Shown here one piece after another: positions 1 to 7,493 of a DNA stretch of 9,198 bases. A program made the translations under genes and the position numbers. Within the stretch, counting starts at the first letter, position 1; each line of letters opens with the position of its first letter. Source of the DNA: Cocleimonas sp. (lineage in GTDB: Bacteria; Pseudomonadota; Gammaproteobacteria; Thiotrichales; Thiotrichaceae); assembly GCA_023146675.1 (NCBI GenBank), contig JAGLBQ010000190.1, forward strand, positions 1 to 9,198. Reading direction: 5' to 3'. The notes under the pieces were generated by a model that was given only the letters and a program-made list of their open reading frames with translations, did no database searches and was not told the origin of the DNA.

Positions 1-1324
1 ATGTTTCCGCCTCGTCAAAATACATTATTTTAATTGCTCGAAGATAATAAAAAGCCCCGATAACCGACATGACAACAGCAAAAACAGCTAACCAGACTAA
101 ATCCGCACCGACAACAGCCTGAATAACGGATAGTTTTGCATAAAAACCAACCGTTGGTGGTACGCCCGCCATTGAGAATAAAAACAGTAGCATCATGAAA
201 GCAACCCAGGGATGACGCGAGCTTAGCCCTTTGAGATCTGTCAACTCATCTGCCTCAGATTTTCTACTACTGAGAAAAATAATAACGGCAAATCCACCCA
301 TTGAAATAATCGCATAAGTAATAATGTAGAACATTGAAGCAGCATAGCCTGCTTCATTTGCAGCAAGAATACCCATTGCAACAAAGCCCATATGTGAGAT
401 CGTTGAATAGGCTAACATACGCTTTAAGTTAGTCTGAGCAATTGCAATCACATTACCAACAAAGAGTGACAATGCTGCAAGTAAAATAAGTATTTGCTGC
501 CATCCATCCGACATTCCACCCAATGCTTCAACTAATAAGCGTAAAACCATTGCGAATACTGCAATTTTCGGCGCTGCACCTAAAAACATAGTAATAGCGG
601 TTGGCGCTCCATGATAAACATCAGGAATCCACATATGAAAGGGTACAACGCCTAACTTAAAGCCAAGACCAACCAGAATGAATGAAAGACCTAACAATAA
701 ACCGATATTATTCATGATTGAATCTTGTGCTGCAAGATTGGTAGCAATTGTCTGCAAATTAAGACTGCCACTTAGACCATAGATAATAGACATACCGTAA
801 AGCAACATACCTGATGCGATTGCACCCAGTACAAAATATTTCATCGCCGCTTCAGAAGCAACGCCATTATCACGTCTAAAGGCAACCATTGCATAGAGAC
901 TTAATGATAATAGCTCTAAGCCCAAATAAACGAGCAACATGGTCTTCGCTGAAATCATCACCATCATGCCCAATGTCGCGAATAGCCCTAAGGTAAATAA
1001 CTCACCTTTAAACATATTACGATCTTTTAAATAGGGGCGTGAATAGGCAAAGACAGCCATTGTAATTAAAAGTACAGAAATTTTAAGCACACGCGCCATC
1101 GGATCAGCAACAAACATATCATTAAAGGTGGTGATTACCGTGGAACTATCCGTTCCGCTATAAACCATCCATGCTGTCATCGCTAAGCTGAGTTGCGCAA
1201 TGATATAGGTGACTAAACGATTCTCATCATTAACAAAAAGATCAACTAATAACACAACACACGTCGCTACCAGCAAAAATATTTCTGGATAGGCGGGTGC
1301 AATTTCTGATAAATATCCTGACAT
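1..1324 (-). CDS. nuoN: NADH-quinone oxidoreductase subunit N (NuoN), 3' end cut off by the window
   Basis: NuoN is one of three antiporter-like proton-pumping subunits in the membrane arm of complex I. I translated 441 residues by hand from ATG 1324 to the window edge with no frameshift and no stop. E. coli NuoN has 485 residues, so about 40-45 C-terminal residues lie outside. The protein is a chain of hydrophobic helices. Residues expected for proton transfer are visible: E137 in GLELLSLSLY, K223 in FKLGVVPFHMWIPD, K253 in AAPKIAVF and K397 in GFYAKLSVI. The visible end, YYLRAIKIMYFDEAE, is typical of the region before the last helix. The start is supported by AGGA (1331-1334), six nt upstream of the ATG. 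The gene follows nuoM after 22 nt and is normally the last nuo gene. Identity is secure; only the C-terminus is unseen. Confidence 0.97.
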   Translation of the reverse strand, partial: MSGYLSEIAPAYPEIFLLVATCVVLLVDLFVNDENRLVTYIIAQLSLAMTAWMVYSGTDSSTVITTFNDMFVADPMARVLKISVLLITMAVFAYSRPYLKDRNMFKGELFTLGLFATLGMMVMISAKTMLLVYLGLELLSLSLYAMVAFRRDNGVASEAAMKYFVLGAIASGMLLYGMSIIYGLSGSLNLQTIATNLAAQDSIMNNIGLLLGLSFILVGLGFKLGVVPFHMWIPDVYHGAPTAITMFLGAAPKIAVFAMVLRLLVEALGGMSDGWQQILILLAALSLFVGNVIAIAQTNLKRMLAYSTISHMGFVAMGILAANEAGYAASMFYIITYAIISMGGFAVIIFLSSRKSEADELTDLKGLSSRHPWVAFMMLLFLFSMAGVPPTVGFYAKLSVIQAVVGADLVWLAVFAVVMSVIGAFYYLRAIKIMYFDEAET

Positions 1325-1346
1325 CTTTAGTCCTATAGTCTTCTAT

Positions 1347-2864
1347 TTACGGCAAGAGCAACTTAGAAGTGGTTGCTTGCTGAATAATATGATCAATTGT
1401 ATCTGACATTACATGGGTTAATGGATCAGGCCATAAGCCTAAAACAATCACCGCGATAGCAAGTACGGCCATCATAAAAAATTCACGTCTATTTAAGTCA
1501 TTTAGTGCGCCTACATTTTCATTAGCGATATCACCTAGAATGACTCGTTTAACCAACCATAACGTATATGCTGCGCCCACTATCAAGGTCGTTGCAGCAA
1601 GGAAAGCTATCCAGAAATTGGCTTTGAAACTGGCTAGAATCACCATAAATTCACCGACAAATCCCGATGTACCTGGCAATCCTGTATTTGCCATGGCAAA
1701 TAAGATAAAGAAGGCACCAAAGATTGGCATCCTATTCACTACACCGCCGTAAGCTGATATTTCTCGTGTGTGCATGCGATCATATAAAACACCGATAGAA
1801 AGGAACATTGCACCTGAAATAAAGCCATGTGAGACCATTTGTACCATGCCACCTTGAATAGCAAGCGCAGAACCATTCGTATCACCCCCATTATTCGCAA
1901 CGATTGGATAGATCAGGAAGAAACCTAGGGTAACAAAGCCCATATGTGCAATGGATGAGTAAGCAACTAGCTTTTTCATATCCGTTTGTACTAATGCAAT
2001 AAAGCCAATATAAACAACTGCCACCAATGACATAAAGATGACCAGCCAAGCTAGCTCTTGTGCCGCATCAGGAACCATAGGTAGGCTAAAACGTAAGAAA
2101 CCATAGCCTCCTATTTTTAGCATAATCGCAGCCAGTACAACAGAGCCTCCTGTGGGCGCTTGTACATGAGCATCAGGCAACCATGTATGAACGGGCCACA
2201 TCGGAACTTTGACACCAAATGCGATCAAAAATGATAGAAAAATAAGAATCTGCGGCGTCATTCCAAGCTTTAGCTCATGCAAATCTGCAATAGCAAAGCT
2301 TCCGCCTTGCGAGTACATATAAATCAAGCTAATCAGCATAAAGACAGAGCCAAAAAAGGTATAAAGGAAGAATTTCATCGTTGCATAAACACGATTATCG
2401 CCTCCCCAAACACCAATCACTATAAACATAGGGATTAGCATTGCCTCAAAGAACACATAAAACAGCATTGCATCCTGAGCCGCGAACACACCATTGATAA
2501 TACCTTCCATTATTAGGAAAGCAGCCATATAGTGACCTGGCTTTTTCTGAATCACTTCCCAGCCAGCAACAACAATCAAGACTGTTGTAAAGGTATTCAA
2601 CAGAATCAACGGCATTGAGATTCCATCAACGCCCAAATGATAGTTAATCTTAAAGGGTTCAATCCATGGCGCTAGCTCTACAAACTGCATTGCATAGCCT
2701 TCGGCATTGAATCCTGTCCAGAGAAAAAGACTGAGAAGGAGGGTCAACACACTTACAACAAGCGCTAGCGGACGCGCCACCCTTTTCTCTGGGGAAAATA
2801 AAACAATAATTCCGCCAATAATGGGCAACCATACTAAGACGCTAAGCAAATATCCATCAAACAT
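1347..2864 (-). CDS. nuoM: NADH-quinone oxidoreductase subunit M (NuoM)
   Basis: NuoM is a 505-residue antiporter-like membrane subunit of complex I, expected to have 14 transmembrane helices and to pump one proton per cycle between NuoN and NuoL. The family signatures are present in order: FFEAML with key E140 on helix 5, GVKVPMWPVHTWLPDAH with K219 on the broken helix 7, MLKIGGYGFLRFS with K250, VSHG with H346, and GFVGEFMVI with E405 on the second broken helix. NuoM has glutamate at this last site where NuoL and NuoN have lysine, which separates the paralogues. The length matches E. coli NuoM (about 509). ATG 2864 is preceded by GGAG (2871-2874) at six nt, a good ribosome site inside the end of nuoL. 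The gene overlaps nuoL by 8 nt, which suggests translational coupling. Nothing is missing. Confidence 0.98.
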   Translation of the reverse strand: MFDGYLLSVLVWLPIIGGIIVLFSPEKRVARPLALVVSVLTLLLSLFLWTGFNAEGYAMQFVELAPWIEPFKINYHLGVDGISMPLILLNTFTTVLIVVAGWEVIQKKPGHYMAAFLIMEGIINGVFAAQDAMLFYVFFEAMLIPMFIVIGVWGGDNRVYATMKFFLYTFFGSVFMLISLIYMYSQGGSFAIADLHELKLGMTPQILIFLSFLIAFGVKVPMWPVHTWLPDAHVQAPTGGSVVLAAIMLKIGGYGFLRFSLPMVPDAAQELAWLVIFMSLVAVVYIGFIALVQTDMKKLVAYSSIAHMGFVTLGFFLIYPIVANNGGDTNGSALAIQGGMVQMVSHGFISGAMFLSIGVLYDRMHTREISAYGGVVNRMPIFGAFFILFAMANTGLPGTSGFVGEFMVILASFKANFWIAFLAATTLIVGAAYTLWLVKRVILGDIANENVGALNDLNRREFFMMAVLAIAVIVLGLWPDPLTHVMSDTIDHIIQQATTSKLLLP

Positions 2865-4851
2865 GCTTCACTCCAAATACCAACCAACTCACAATAAATA
2901 AGACTCCAATAATCATTGCAAAAGCATAGTGATATAAATAACCCGTCTGGAGTTTGCGGATAACTCCTGAGAACCAACCAACCAGTTTTGCTGAACCATT
3001 GACAACAACCGTATCAATCACAAAGCGATCTCCTGCTTTAAATAATCCCTTACCAAGTGCTAACGCACCACCTGCAAATACCTTCTGATTAAAATCATCG
3101 GCATAGTATTTTTTATCCAATAAAGTATATAGCCAGTGAAACTTATTATAGAAAAATTCTGCAATTGATTGGTTTTTCAAATAGATATACCAAGCACTAC
3201 CTAAACCTGCCATTGCTAACCAGAATGGGGGCTGCATAATACCGTGCAAGACAAAACCAAATATTCCGTGATAGCCTTCTTTTAATGTCGCAATCGCTTG
3301 ATGTGAATCACCGACATGAATAACACCACTAAAGAAGTCACCCACCACCATTGGATAAACAAAATAACCTGCTAGTACTGATGGAATTGCCAATGCAATC
3401 AGTGGAATCGTGACAACCTTCGGAGATTCTTTTAAATGCGCTTTAGTATGATCATCCATGCGCTCTTCACCGTGAAAGACGAGAAAGAACATTCTGAAAC
3501 TATAAAAAGCGGTAACAAATACTCCCAATAAGACCATCACATAGGCATAACTTGCTGCGCCTAACTCTGAATGGTGCACCGCTTCAATAATCATATCTTT
3601 AGAGAAGAAGCCTGAAAAGAAGGGGAATCCAATCAATGCCAACGAGCCTATCAATGATGTCCAATAGGTAATCGGCATATATTTCTTTAAGCCACCCATC
3701 TTGCGAATATCCTGCTCATGATGCATGGCGATAATCACAGAACCTGCTGCCAAGAAAAGCAATGCTTTAAAGAAGGCATGCGTCATTAAGTGAAATACAC
3801 CTGCGCTATAAGCCGATGCACCTAATGCAACCGTCATATAACCAAGTTGGGATAGTGTTGAATAAGCAACAACGCGCTTAATATCATTTTGCACGATACC
3901 AATCAGCCCCATAAAGAAGGCTGTAGTTGCTCCAATCACTAACACAAAATTCAATGCAGTATCAGACAACTCAAAAATGGGTGACATACGCGATACCATA
4001 AAGATACCTGCGGTGACCATCGTTGCGGCGTGAATCAATGCTGAAATAGGGGTAGGACCTTCCATTGAATCAGGAAGCCAAACATGTAATGGAACCTGTG
4101 CTGATTTACCCATTGCACCGATAAATAATAAAATCGCTGTAACCGTCATTAGTGACCATTCCTGTCCTGGAATGAGCGTTACGGTGATATCTGCTATTTC
4201 AGGCAACTTAGCAAATACTTCTTTATAATCTAGCGAACCTGTATAGGCAAAAATTGCAGCTATACCGAGTAAAAAGCCGAAATCACCCACTCTATTAACA
4301 AGAAAGGCTTTCATATTGGCAAAAATAGCGGTATCACGTGTTGACCAAAAGCCAATCAATAGATAAGACACTAAGCCCACTGCTTCCCAACCAAAGAATA
4401 ACTGCATAAAGTTATTCGACATGACCAGCATTAGCATGGAGAAAGTGAATAAAGAAATGTAGCTAAAGAAGCGTTGATAACTATTGTGACCTGCTTTACT
4501 TGTTTTCGGCCAGTTATGCTCGTCATCCGACATATAACCAATAGTATAAATATGAACCATTAGTGATACGAAAGTAACCACAACCATCATCATTGATGTC
4601 AGGTTATCAATCAAAAAGCCAATTTCAAACTTTACCCCTTCAACCTCCATCCATGTATAGACGGAGCCATTATAGGTATTACCACCAAGAGCAATATGGA
4701 CAAAAACAGTGACTGATAGCAAGAAAGCAATACCAACACCCGCAAGCGTAGCGGTATGCGCGCCTTTACGGCCAATTTTTTCACCCAAAAAACCTGCAAT
4801 CATTGATCCGATTAAAGCAGCAAGCGGAATGGCAAGATAGATAAGTTCCAT
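2857..4851 (-). CDS. nuoL: NADH-quinone oxidoreductase subunit L (NuoL)
   Basis: NuoL is the distal antiporter-like subunit of the complex I membrane arm; its long lateral helix braces NuoM and NuoN. From ATG 4851 it has 664 residues, longer than E. coli (613) but usual for related proteobacteria. Visible functional residues are E156 in GWEAVGL, D190 in NRVGDFGFLLG, K249 in GKSAQVPLHVWLPD, H354, H358 and K362 in FHLMTHAFFKALLFL, and K418 in FFSKDMI. The C-terminal part contains the charged lateral-helix region followed by a final hydrophobic anchor at about 642-660. Two in-frame starts exist, ATG 4857 and ATG 4851. I prefer 4851 because the AAGGGG ribosome site lies 8 nt upstream of it and only 2 nt from the other. 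With the first ATG the protein gains Met-Thr and the start overlaps the nuoK stop as TAATG. The 3' end overlaps nuoM by 8 nt. Confidence 0.97.
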   Translation of the reverse strand: MELIYLAIPLAALIGSMIAGFLGEKIGRKGAHTATLAGVGIAFLLSVTVFVHIALGGNTYNGSVYTWMEVEGVKFEIGFLIDNLTSMMMVVVTFVSLMVHIYTIGYMSDDEHNWPKTSKAGHNSYQRFFSYISLFTFSMLMLVMSNNFMQLFFGWEAVGLVSYLLIGFWSTRDTAIFANMKAFLVNRVGDFGFLLGIAAIFAYTGSLDYKEVFAKLPEIADITVTLIPGQEWSLMTVTAILLFIGAMGKSAQVPLHVWLPDSMEGPTPISALIHAATMVTAGIFMVSRMSPIFELSDTALNFVLVIGATTAFFMGLIGIVQNDIKRVVAYSTLSQLGYMTVALGASAYSAGVFHLMTHAFFKALLFLAAGSVIIAMHHEQDIRKMGGLKKYMPITYWTSLIGSLALIGFPFFSGFFSKDMIIEAVHHSELGAASYAYVMVLLGVFVTAFYSFRMFFLVFHGEERMDDHTKAHLKESPKVVTIPLIALAIPSVLAGYFVYPMVVGDFFSGVIHVGDSHQAIATLKEGYHGIFGFVLHGIMQPPFWLAMAGLGSAWYIYLKNQSIAEFFYNKFHWLYTLLDKKYYADDFNQKVFAGGALALGKGLFKAGDRFVIDTVVVNGSAKLVGWFSGVIRKLQTGYLYHYAFAMIIGVLFIVSWLVFGVKHV

Positions 4852-4856
4852 AGTCA

Positions 4857-5162
4857 TTACCCCTTCATTTGATCAAGTTCTTGCACATTGATCGTGCGAC
4901 GGTTTCTAAACAAAACCACAAGTATTGCCAAACCAATAGCGGCTTCAGCAGCAGCAACGGTAAGAATAAAGAAGACAAAAACTTGCCCAGCCATATCACC
5001 TAGATAATGTGAAAAAGCGATGAAGTTCATATTCACTGCCAATAGCATCAATTCGATACACATCAACAAAATGATCATGTTTTTACGATTTAGGAAGATG
5101 CCCGCAATACTGATTGAGAACAGCAGACCACCTAGTATGAGAAAGTGCGATAATGGGATCAT
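4857..5162 (-). CDS. nuoK: NADH-quinone oxidoreductase subunit K (NuoK)
   Basis: NuoK is a small three-helix membrane subunit of complex I, homologous to the MrpC subunit of Mrp antiporters, that helps form the proton path between the quinone site and the antiporter-like subunits. The 101-residue length is the family norm. The two buried glutamates that define the subunit are present: E37 in CIELMLLAVN on helix 2 and E73 in AAEAAIGLAI on helix 3, matching E36 and E72 of E. coli. The short cytoplasmic C-terminus contains RNRRTINVQELDQMKG. ATG 5162 directly follows the nuoJ stop (TAAATG), and AGAGGAG (5172-5178), encoded by the last codons of nuoJ, sits 9 nt upstream, the strongest Shine-Dalgarno match in the window. 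The stop touches the first possible nuoL start. Confidence 0.98.
   Translation of the reverse strand: MIPLSHFLILGGLLFSISIAGIFLNRKNMIILLMCIELMLLAVNMNFIAFSHYLGDMAGQVFVFFILTVAAAEAAIGLAILVVLFRNRRTINVQELDQMKG
4860..4865 (-). promoter_or_regulatory. Ribosome binding site of nuoL that decides between two starts
   Basis: The transcript reads AAGGGGTAATGACTATGG. The AAGGGG, encoded by the last two codons of nuoK, is 8 nt from the second ATG (4851) but only 2 nt from the first (4857), too close for normal initiation. This favours the second ATG. Reinitiation at the first after nuoK termination (TAATG) remains possible. Confidence 0.55.
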
Positions 5163-5762
5163 TTACAGTTTCTCCTCTGTTTTCATTTTAACAATGCGTA
5201 AACGGTCACTACTTTTAGTGCGAACTTGTTCCGTAATATTTTGACGTTTAGTAAAGTCATTACGCTTGCGCATGGTTAAAGAAATAGCTGCAATAATCGC
5301 AACCACTAAAATAACGGCTGCCAGCTCGAAGGGGTAAACATATTCGGTATACAGGATCTCACCGAGTGCTTCCGTATTACTATAGGTTGCGGGCATCGCA
5401 TCGGGTATCGCCATTGTAAAGACATCTGAACTTACCACTAAGACAATTTCAGCAGCGATAACAACAGCCACTAAGATACCAACAGGAAGATAGCGAATAA
5501 AACCTTCTCTCAAAGGGTCAATGTTAATATCTAGCATCATGATAACAAAAAGAAAAAGCACCATCACTGCGCCAACATAAACAAGCACCAATACGACGCC
5601 TAAAAACTCAGCTTCAAGTAGAATCCATGTTGCAGCACTCGTGAAAAATGCCAATATTAAAAATAATGCTGCATAAATAGGATTACGCATTGTCACCACG
5701 CCAACGGCGGAGACAACGGTTACCGTTGCAAACACATAAAAGATGAACAGCTCAAATGTCAT
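5163..5762 (-). CDS. nuoJ: NADH-quinone oxidoreductase subunit J (NuoJ)
   Basis: NuoJ is a five-helix membrane subunit of complex I, next to NuoH and NuoK in the heel of the membrane arm. The 199 residues include the conserved third helix, EAEFLGVVLVLVYVGAVMVL, with the invariant tyrosine at Y62 in the segment that forms a pi-bulge in known structures. The last helix ends near residue 164 and is followed by a charged cytoplasmic tail of about 35 residues rich in Lys, Arg and Glu, a form I recall from beta- and gammaproteobacterial relatives. ATG 5762 lies 23 nt after nuoI; the ribosome site is modest (AGAGA, 5771-5775, 8 nt spacing). The end of the gene carries the ribosome site of nuoK, so the tail codons serve two purposes. 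Confidence 0.97.
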   Translation of the reverse strand: MTFELFIFYVFATVTVVSAVGVVTMRNPIYAALFLILAFFTSAATWILLEAEFLGVVLVLVYVGAVMVLFLFVIMMLDINIDPLREGFIRYLPVGILVAVVIAAEIVLVVSSDVFTMAIPDAMPATYSNTEALGEILYTEYVYPFELAAVILVVAIIAAISLTMRKRNDFTKRQNITEQVRTKSSDRLRIVKMKTEEKL

Positions 5763-5785
5763 TTATATAATCTCTATCAGTGGTT

Positions 5786-6277
5786 CTATCGGTAAGGCGC
5801 ATCGGCTTCTTTATACTTTGCAATTTCTGCTTCATGTTTATCACCAAAAGCGAGCAGCATCTCTTTTGTTCTTACATGATCACCACGTTCTTCAAAGTGA
5901 TATTCAAAAATATGAGTCTCTACAATTGCATCAACAGGACACGCTTCTTCACAAAAACCACAGTAGATACACTTGAACATGTCAATGTCATATTTAGTGG
6001 TTCTACGTGACCCATCACCACGCTCTTCAGAGTCGATGGTGATCGCTAAAGCAGGGCAAGCCGCTTCACATAATCGACAGGCAATACAGCGTTCTTCTCC
6101 ATTGGGATAACGACGCAAGGCATGATGACCGCGAAAACGGGGAGACATAGGTGTTTTTTGCTCGGGGTATTGGATAGTAATTTTACGTTTAAAAAAATAC
6201 TTACCTGTAACACTTAACCCTTGCAACAACTCAAAAAGAGTAAAAGTTTTTATAAAATGTTTTATTGATGCAATCAT
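5786..6277 (-). CDS. nuoI: NADH-quinone oxidoreductase subunit I (NuoI), 2x[4Fe-4S] ferredoxin-like
   Basis: NuoI carries clusters N6a and N6b, which pass electrons to N2 next to the quinone site. The protein has 163 residues, the usual length for this type (162 is common). It begins with an amphipathic helix that lies on the membrane, then YPEQKTPMSPRFRG and RRYPNGEERC, then two complete ferredoxin motifs: C64, C67, C70, C74 in CIACRLCEAACP and C103, C106, C109, C113 in CIYCGFCEEACP. The C-terminus, ADAPYR, is typical. The reading frame is open to 6358, but the extra 27 residues resemble nothing in the family and are antisense-independent overlap with the end of nuoH. ATG 6277 makes an ATGA overlap with the nuoH stop and has GGGAG (6286-6290) 8 nt upstream, so I chose it. 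Confidence 0.97.
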   Translation of the reverse strand: MIASIKHFIKTFTLFELLQGLSVTGKYFFKRKITIQYPEQKTPMSPRFRGHHALRRYPNGEERCIACRLCEAACPALAITIDSEERGDGSRRTTKYDIDMFKCIYCGFCEEACPVDAIVETHIFEYHFEERGDHVRTKEMLLAFGDKHEAEIAKYKEADAPYR

Positions 6278-7332
6278 TTCCACGGCTCCCATCCTAGACC
6301 GATGGCTATACCTTCGCCAAATATCCAAATCAATGTAACAGGGATTAAAATTTTCCACCCCAGACGCATAATCTGATCATAGCGATAGCGTGGGAAAGTT
6401 GCTCTAAACCATAGATACAAAACCAAGAAGAAAAAGGCTTTCATAAACAACCAGTGAATGCCATCTCCTAAAATAAAGCCTAATACAGGCACATCATCAA
6501 AAGTCGCGCCAAAAGGAGATAACCAACCACCAAGAAATAATAAAACAGTCAATACAGAGATGAGCAACATACTGGCATATTCAGCGAGGAAGAATAAAGC
6601 AAATGCCATACCAGAATATTCAACATGGAAACCTGCAACAATCTCCGATTCACCTTCTGCTACATCAAAGGGTGCGCGATTTGTTTCAGCTACACCTGAG
6701 ATAAAATAGACGACTAATAAACCAAACAGCGGCCACATAAACCAATGTTGAATACCCCCTGCTTGTGCATTAACAATATCGGTTAGATTTAAGCTTCCCG
6801 CTGCCATCAATACACCAACTAATGCAAAGCCCATTGCAATCTCATAGGCAACAACTTGTGCGCCAACACGCATGGAACTTAAAATCGCATACTTTGAATT
6901 TGATGCCCAGCCCGCAAGGATAATGCCAAACACATCCAGCGACGTAATGGCCAATACAAACAAAAGACCGGCATTAATATCCGATAATACGCCACCTTCC
7001 CAGAAAGGAATCACCGCCCATACCGCTAAAGCAGGGGCTAATGCCAGCATCGGCGCAATGAAGAAAACTGCTTTATTTGCTTTGGTTGGCGTAATTATCT
7101 CTTTGAACATCAGCTTCAAAACATCAGCGATTGGCTGCAACCATCCCTTTGGACCAACCCGGTTTGGACCACAACGAACTTGCATATAACCAATAATTTT
7201 GCGCTCTGCAAATGTGGTATAGGCAACAGCCAGAATAACAGGAAGTAAGATAGCAACAATCTTTAGCAGAATCACAATAACGATCCGCAAAGCTTCTGGC
7301 ACACTTTCCCAAATTGCGATTAAACTATCCAA
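6274..7332 (-). CDS. nuoH: NADH-quinone oxidoreductase subunit H (NuoH), TTG start
   Basis: NuoH is the eight-helix membrane subunit that forms much of the quinone chamber and joins the peripheral arm to the membrane arm. The 352-residue protein contains FAERKIIGYMQVR with E43, the GPNRVGP loop at 55-61, AYEIAMG with E164, and the signature AETNRAPFDVAEGESE with D223, E226, E228 and E230 facing the quinone cavity, followed by GFHVEYSGM. The start is TTG at 7332: the upstream in-frame stop is at 7363-7365, no ATG or GTG lies between, and the first internal ATG is residue 50, which would delete helix 1. A weak AGAGAG lies 9 nt upstream. The stop overlaps the nuoI start (ATGA). A 207-nt gap separates it from nuoG, unlike the other junctions. 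C54 just before GPNRVGP is a position I would expect to be another residue. Confidence 0.96.
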   Translation of the reverse strand: MDSLIAIWESVPEALRIVIVILLKIVAILLPVILAVAYTTFAERKIIGYMQVRCGPNRVGPKGWLQPIADVLKLMFKEIITPTKANKAVFFIAPMLALAPALAVWAVIPFWEGGVLSDINAGLLFVLAITSLDVFGIILAGWASNSKYAILSSMRVGAQVVAYEIAMGFALVGVLMAAGSLNLTDIVNAQAGGIQHWFMWPLFGLLVVYFISGVAETNRAPFDVAEGESEIVAGFHVEYSGMAFALFFLAEYASMLLISVLTVLLFLGGWLSPFGATFDDVPVLGFILGDGIHWLFMKAFFFLVLYLWFRATFPRYRYDQIMRLGWKILIPVTLIWIFGEGIAIGLGWEPWK

Positions 7333-7341
7333 AATAAATAA

Positions 7342-7347
7342 CTCTCT
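7342..7347 (-). promoter_or_regulatory. Weak ribosome binding site before the TTG start of nuoH
   Basis: AGAGAG on the minus strand lies 9 nt upstream of TTG 7332. The match to AGGAGG is only partial, but it is the only purine-rich stretch at the right distance, and the segment between it and the start is A/T only (TTATTTATT), which favours an open initiation region. With a TTG codon this predicts moderate initiation. Confidence 0.45.
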
Positions 7348-7360
7348 GTAAAAGCCCGTA

Positions 7361-7372
7361 TATTAATTAATA
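7361..7372. repeat. 12-bp perfect palindrome TATTAATTAATA upstream of nuoH
   Basis: A perfect dyad made only of A and T lies 28 bp upstream of the nuoH TTG. It contains hexamers that partly resemble a -10 box, but no fitting -35 box. It could be a protein-binding site or simply a chance outcome of AT-rich sequence. Confidence 0.3.
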
Positions 7373-7392
7373 CAAGCTACGTTTTTTAAAAC

Positions 7393-7493
7393 AGCGTATC
7401 TCTCATAAAAAAGTTAAAGGCAAAAAGAAGTAGTTTTATCTTTTTAGCGCACTTTGTCTTTACAAGAGCATAATATTTTCTGGTAGATACGCT
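7393..7493 (-). repeat. Outer inverted repeat, 9-bp perfect arms, possible mRNA stem
   Basis: AGCGTATCT at 7393-7401 and its exact reverse complement AGATACGCT at 7485-7493 are separated by 83 nt. In the nuo transcript they could pair as the base of a long stem-loop. Inside it, GTAAAG (7463-7458, minus strand) can pair with CTTTAAC (7419-7413) with one bulge, and a 7-bp hairpin lies further in. I see no target-site duplication, so a small mobile element is unlikely. By rough chance estimate a 9-bp pair in a 207-nt region is uncommon but not rare. Confidence 0.5.
7422..7445 (-). repeat. Inner A/T-rich inverted repeat, 7-bp arms, 10-nt loop
   Basis: AAAAAGA at 7422-7428 and TCTTTTT at 7439-7445 are reverse complements around a 10-nt loop. 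The stem has only one G:C pair, so it is weak alone; its interest is that it nests inside the 9-bp repeat. It lacks a GC stem and is not a convincing terminator. Confidence 0.35.

Noticed and set aside
1540..2901. Plus-strand frames at 1540-1752 and 2707-2901 opposite nuoM and nuoL
   Set aside because: Antisense shadows of conserved membrane genes with no independent support.
5020..5244. Plus-strand frame opposite nuoK and nuoJ
   Set aside because: Antisense to two conserved genes; no recognisable protein.
5743..6010. Overlapping plus-strand frames opposite the nuoI end and nuoI-nuoJ junction
   Set aside because: They overlap each other and lie mainly antisense to nuoI, with no ribosome site and no family resemblance.
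6278..6358. N-terminal extension of NuoI by 27 residues
   Set aside because: The extension only reads the end of nuoH in another frame and does not resemble NuoI; the ATGA-coupled start with GGGAG upstream gives the usual 163 residues.
6458..7189. Two plus-strand open frames (6458-6709 and 6872-7189) opposite nuoH
   Set aside because: They lie wholly antisense to a well conserved gene and their proteins are low-complexity, without recognisable motifs; they are shadows of nuoH.
7124..7312. Minus-strand frame overlapping the start of nuoH in another frame
   Set aside because: It is a frame-shifted reading of nuoH; the nuoH frame itself matches the family throughout, so it is neither a separate gene nor evidence of a frameshift.
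7422..7445. Intrinsic terminator between nuoG and nuoH
   Set aside because: The stem is almost all A:T and is not followed by a clean U run beyond its own arm; ending transcription here would strand the remaining membrane-arm genes without a clear promoter.
7393..7493. A MITE or other small mobile element bounded by the 9-bp inverted repeats
   Set aside because: No target-site duplication flanks the arms, the arms are short, and there is only one copy in the window.
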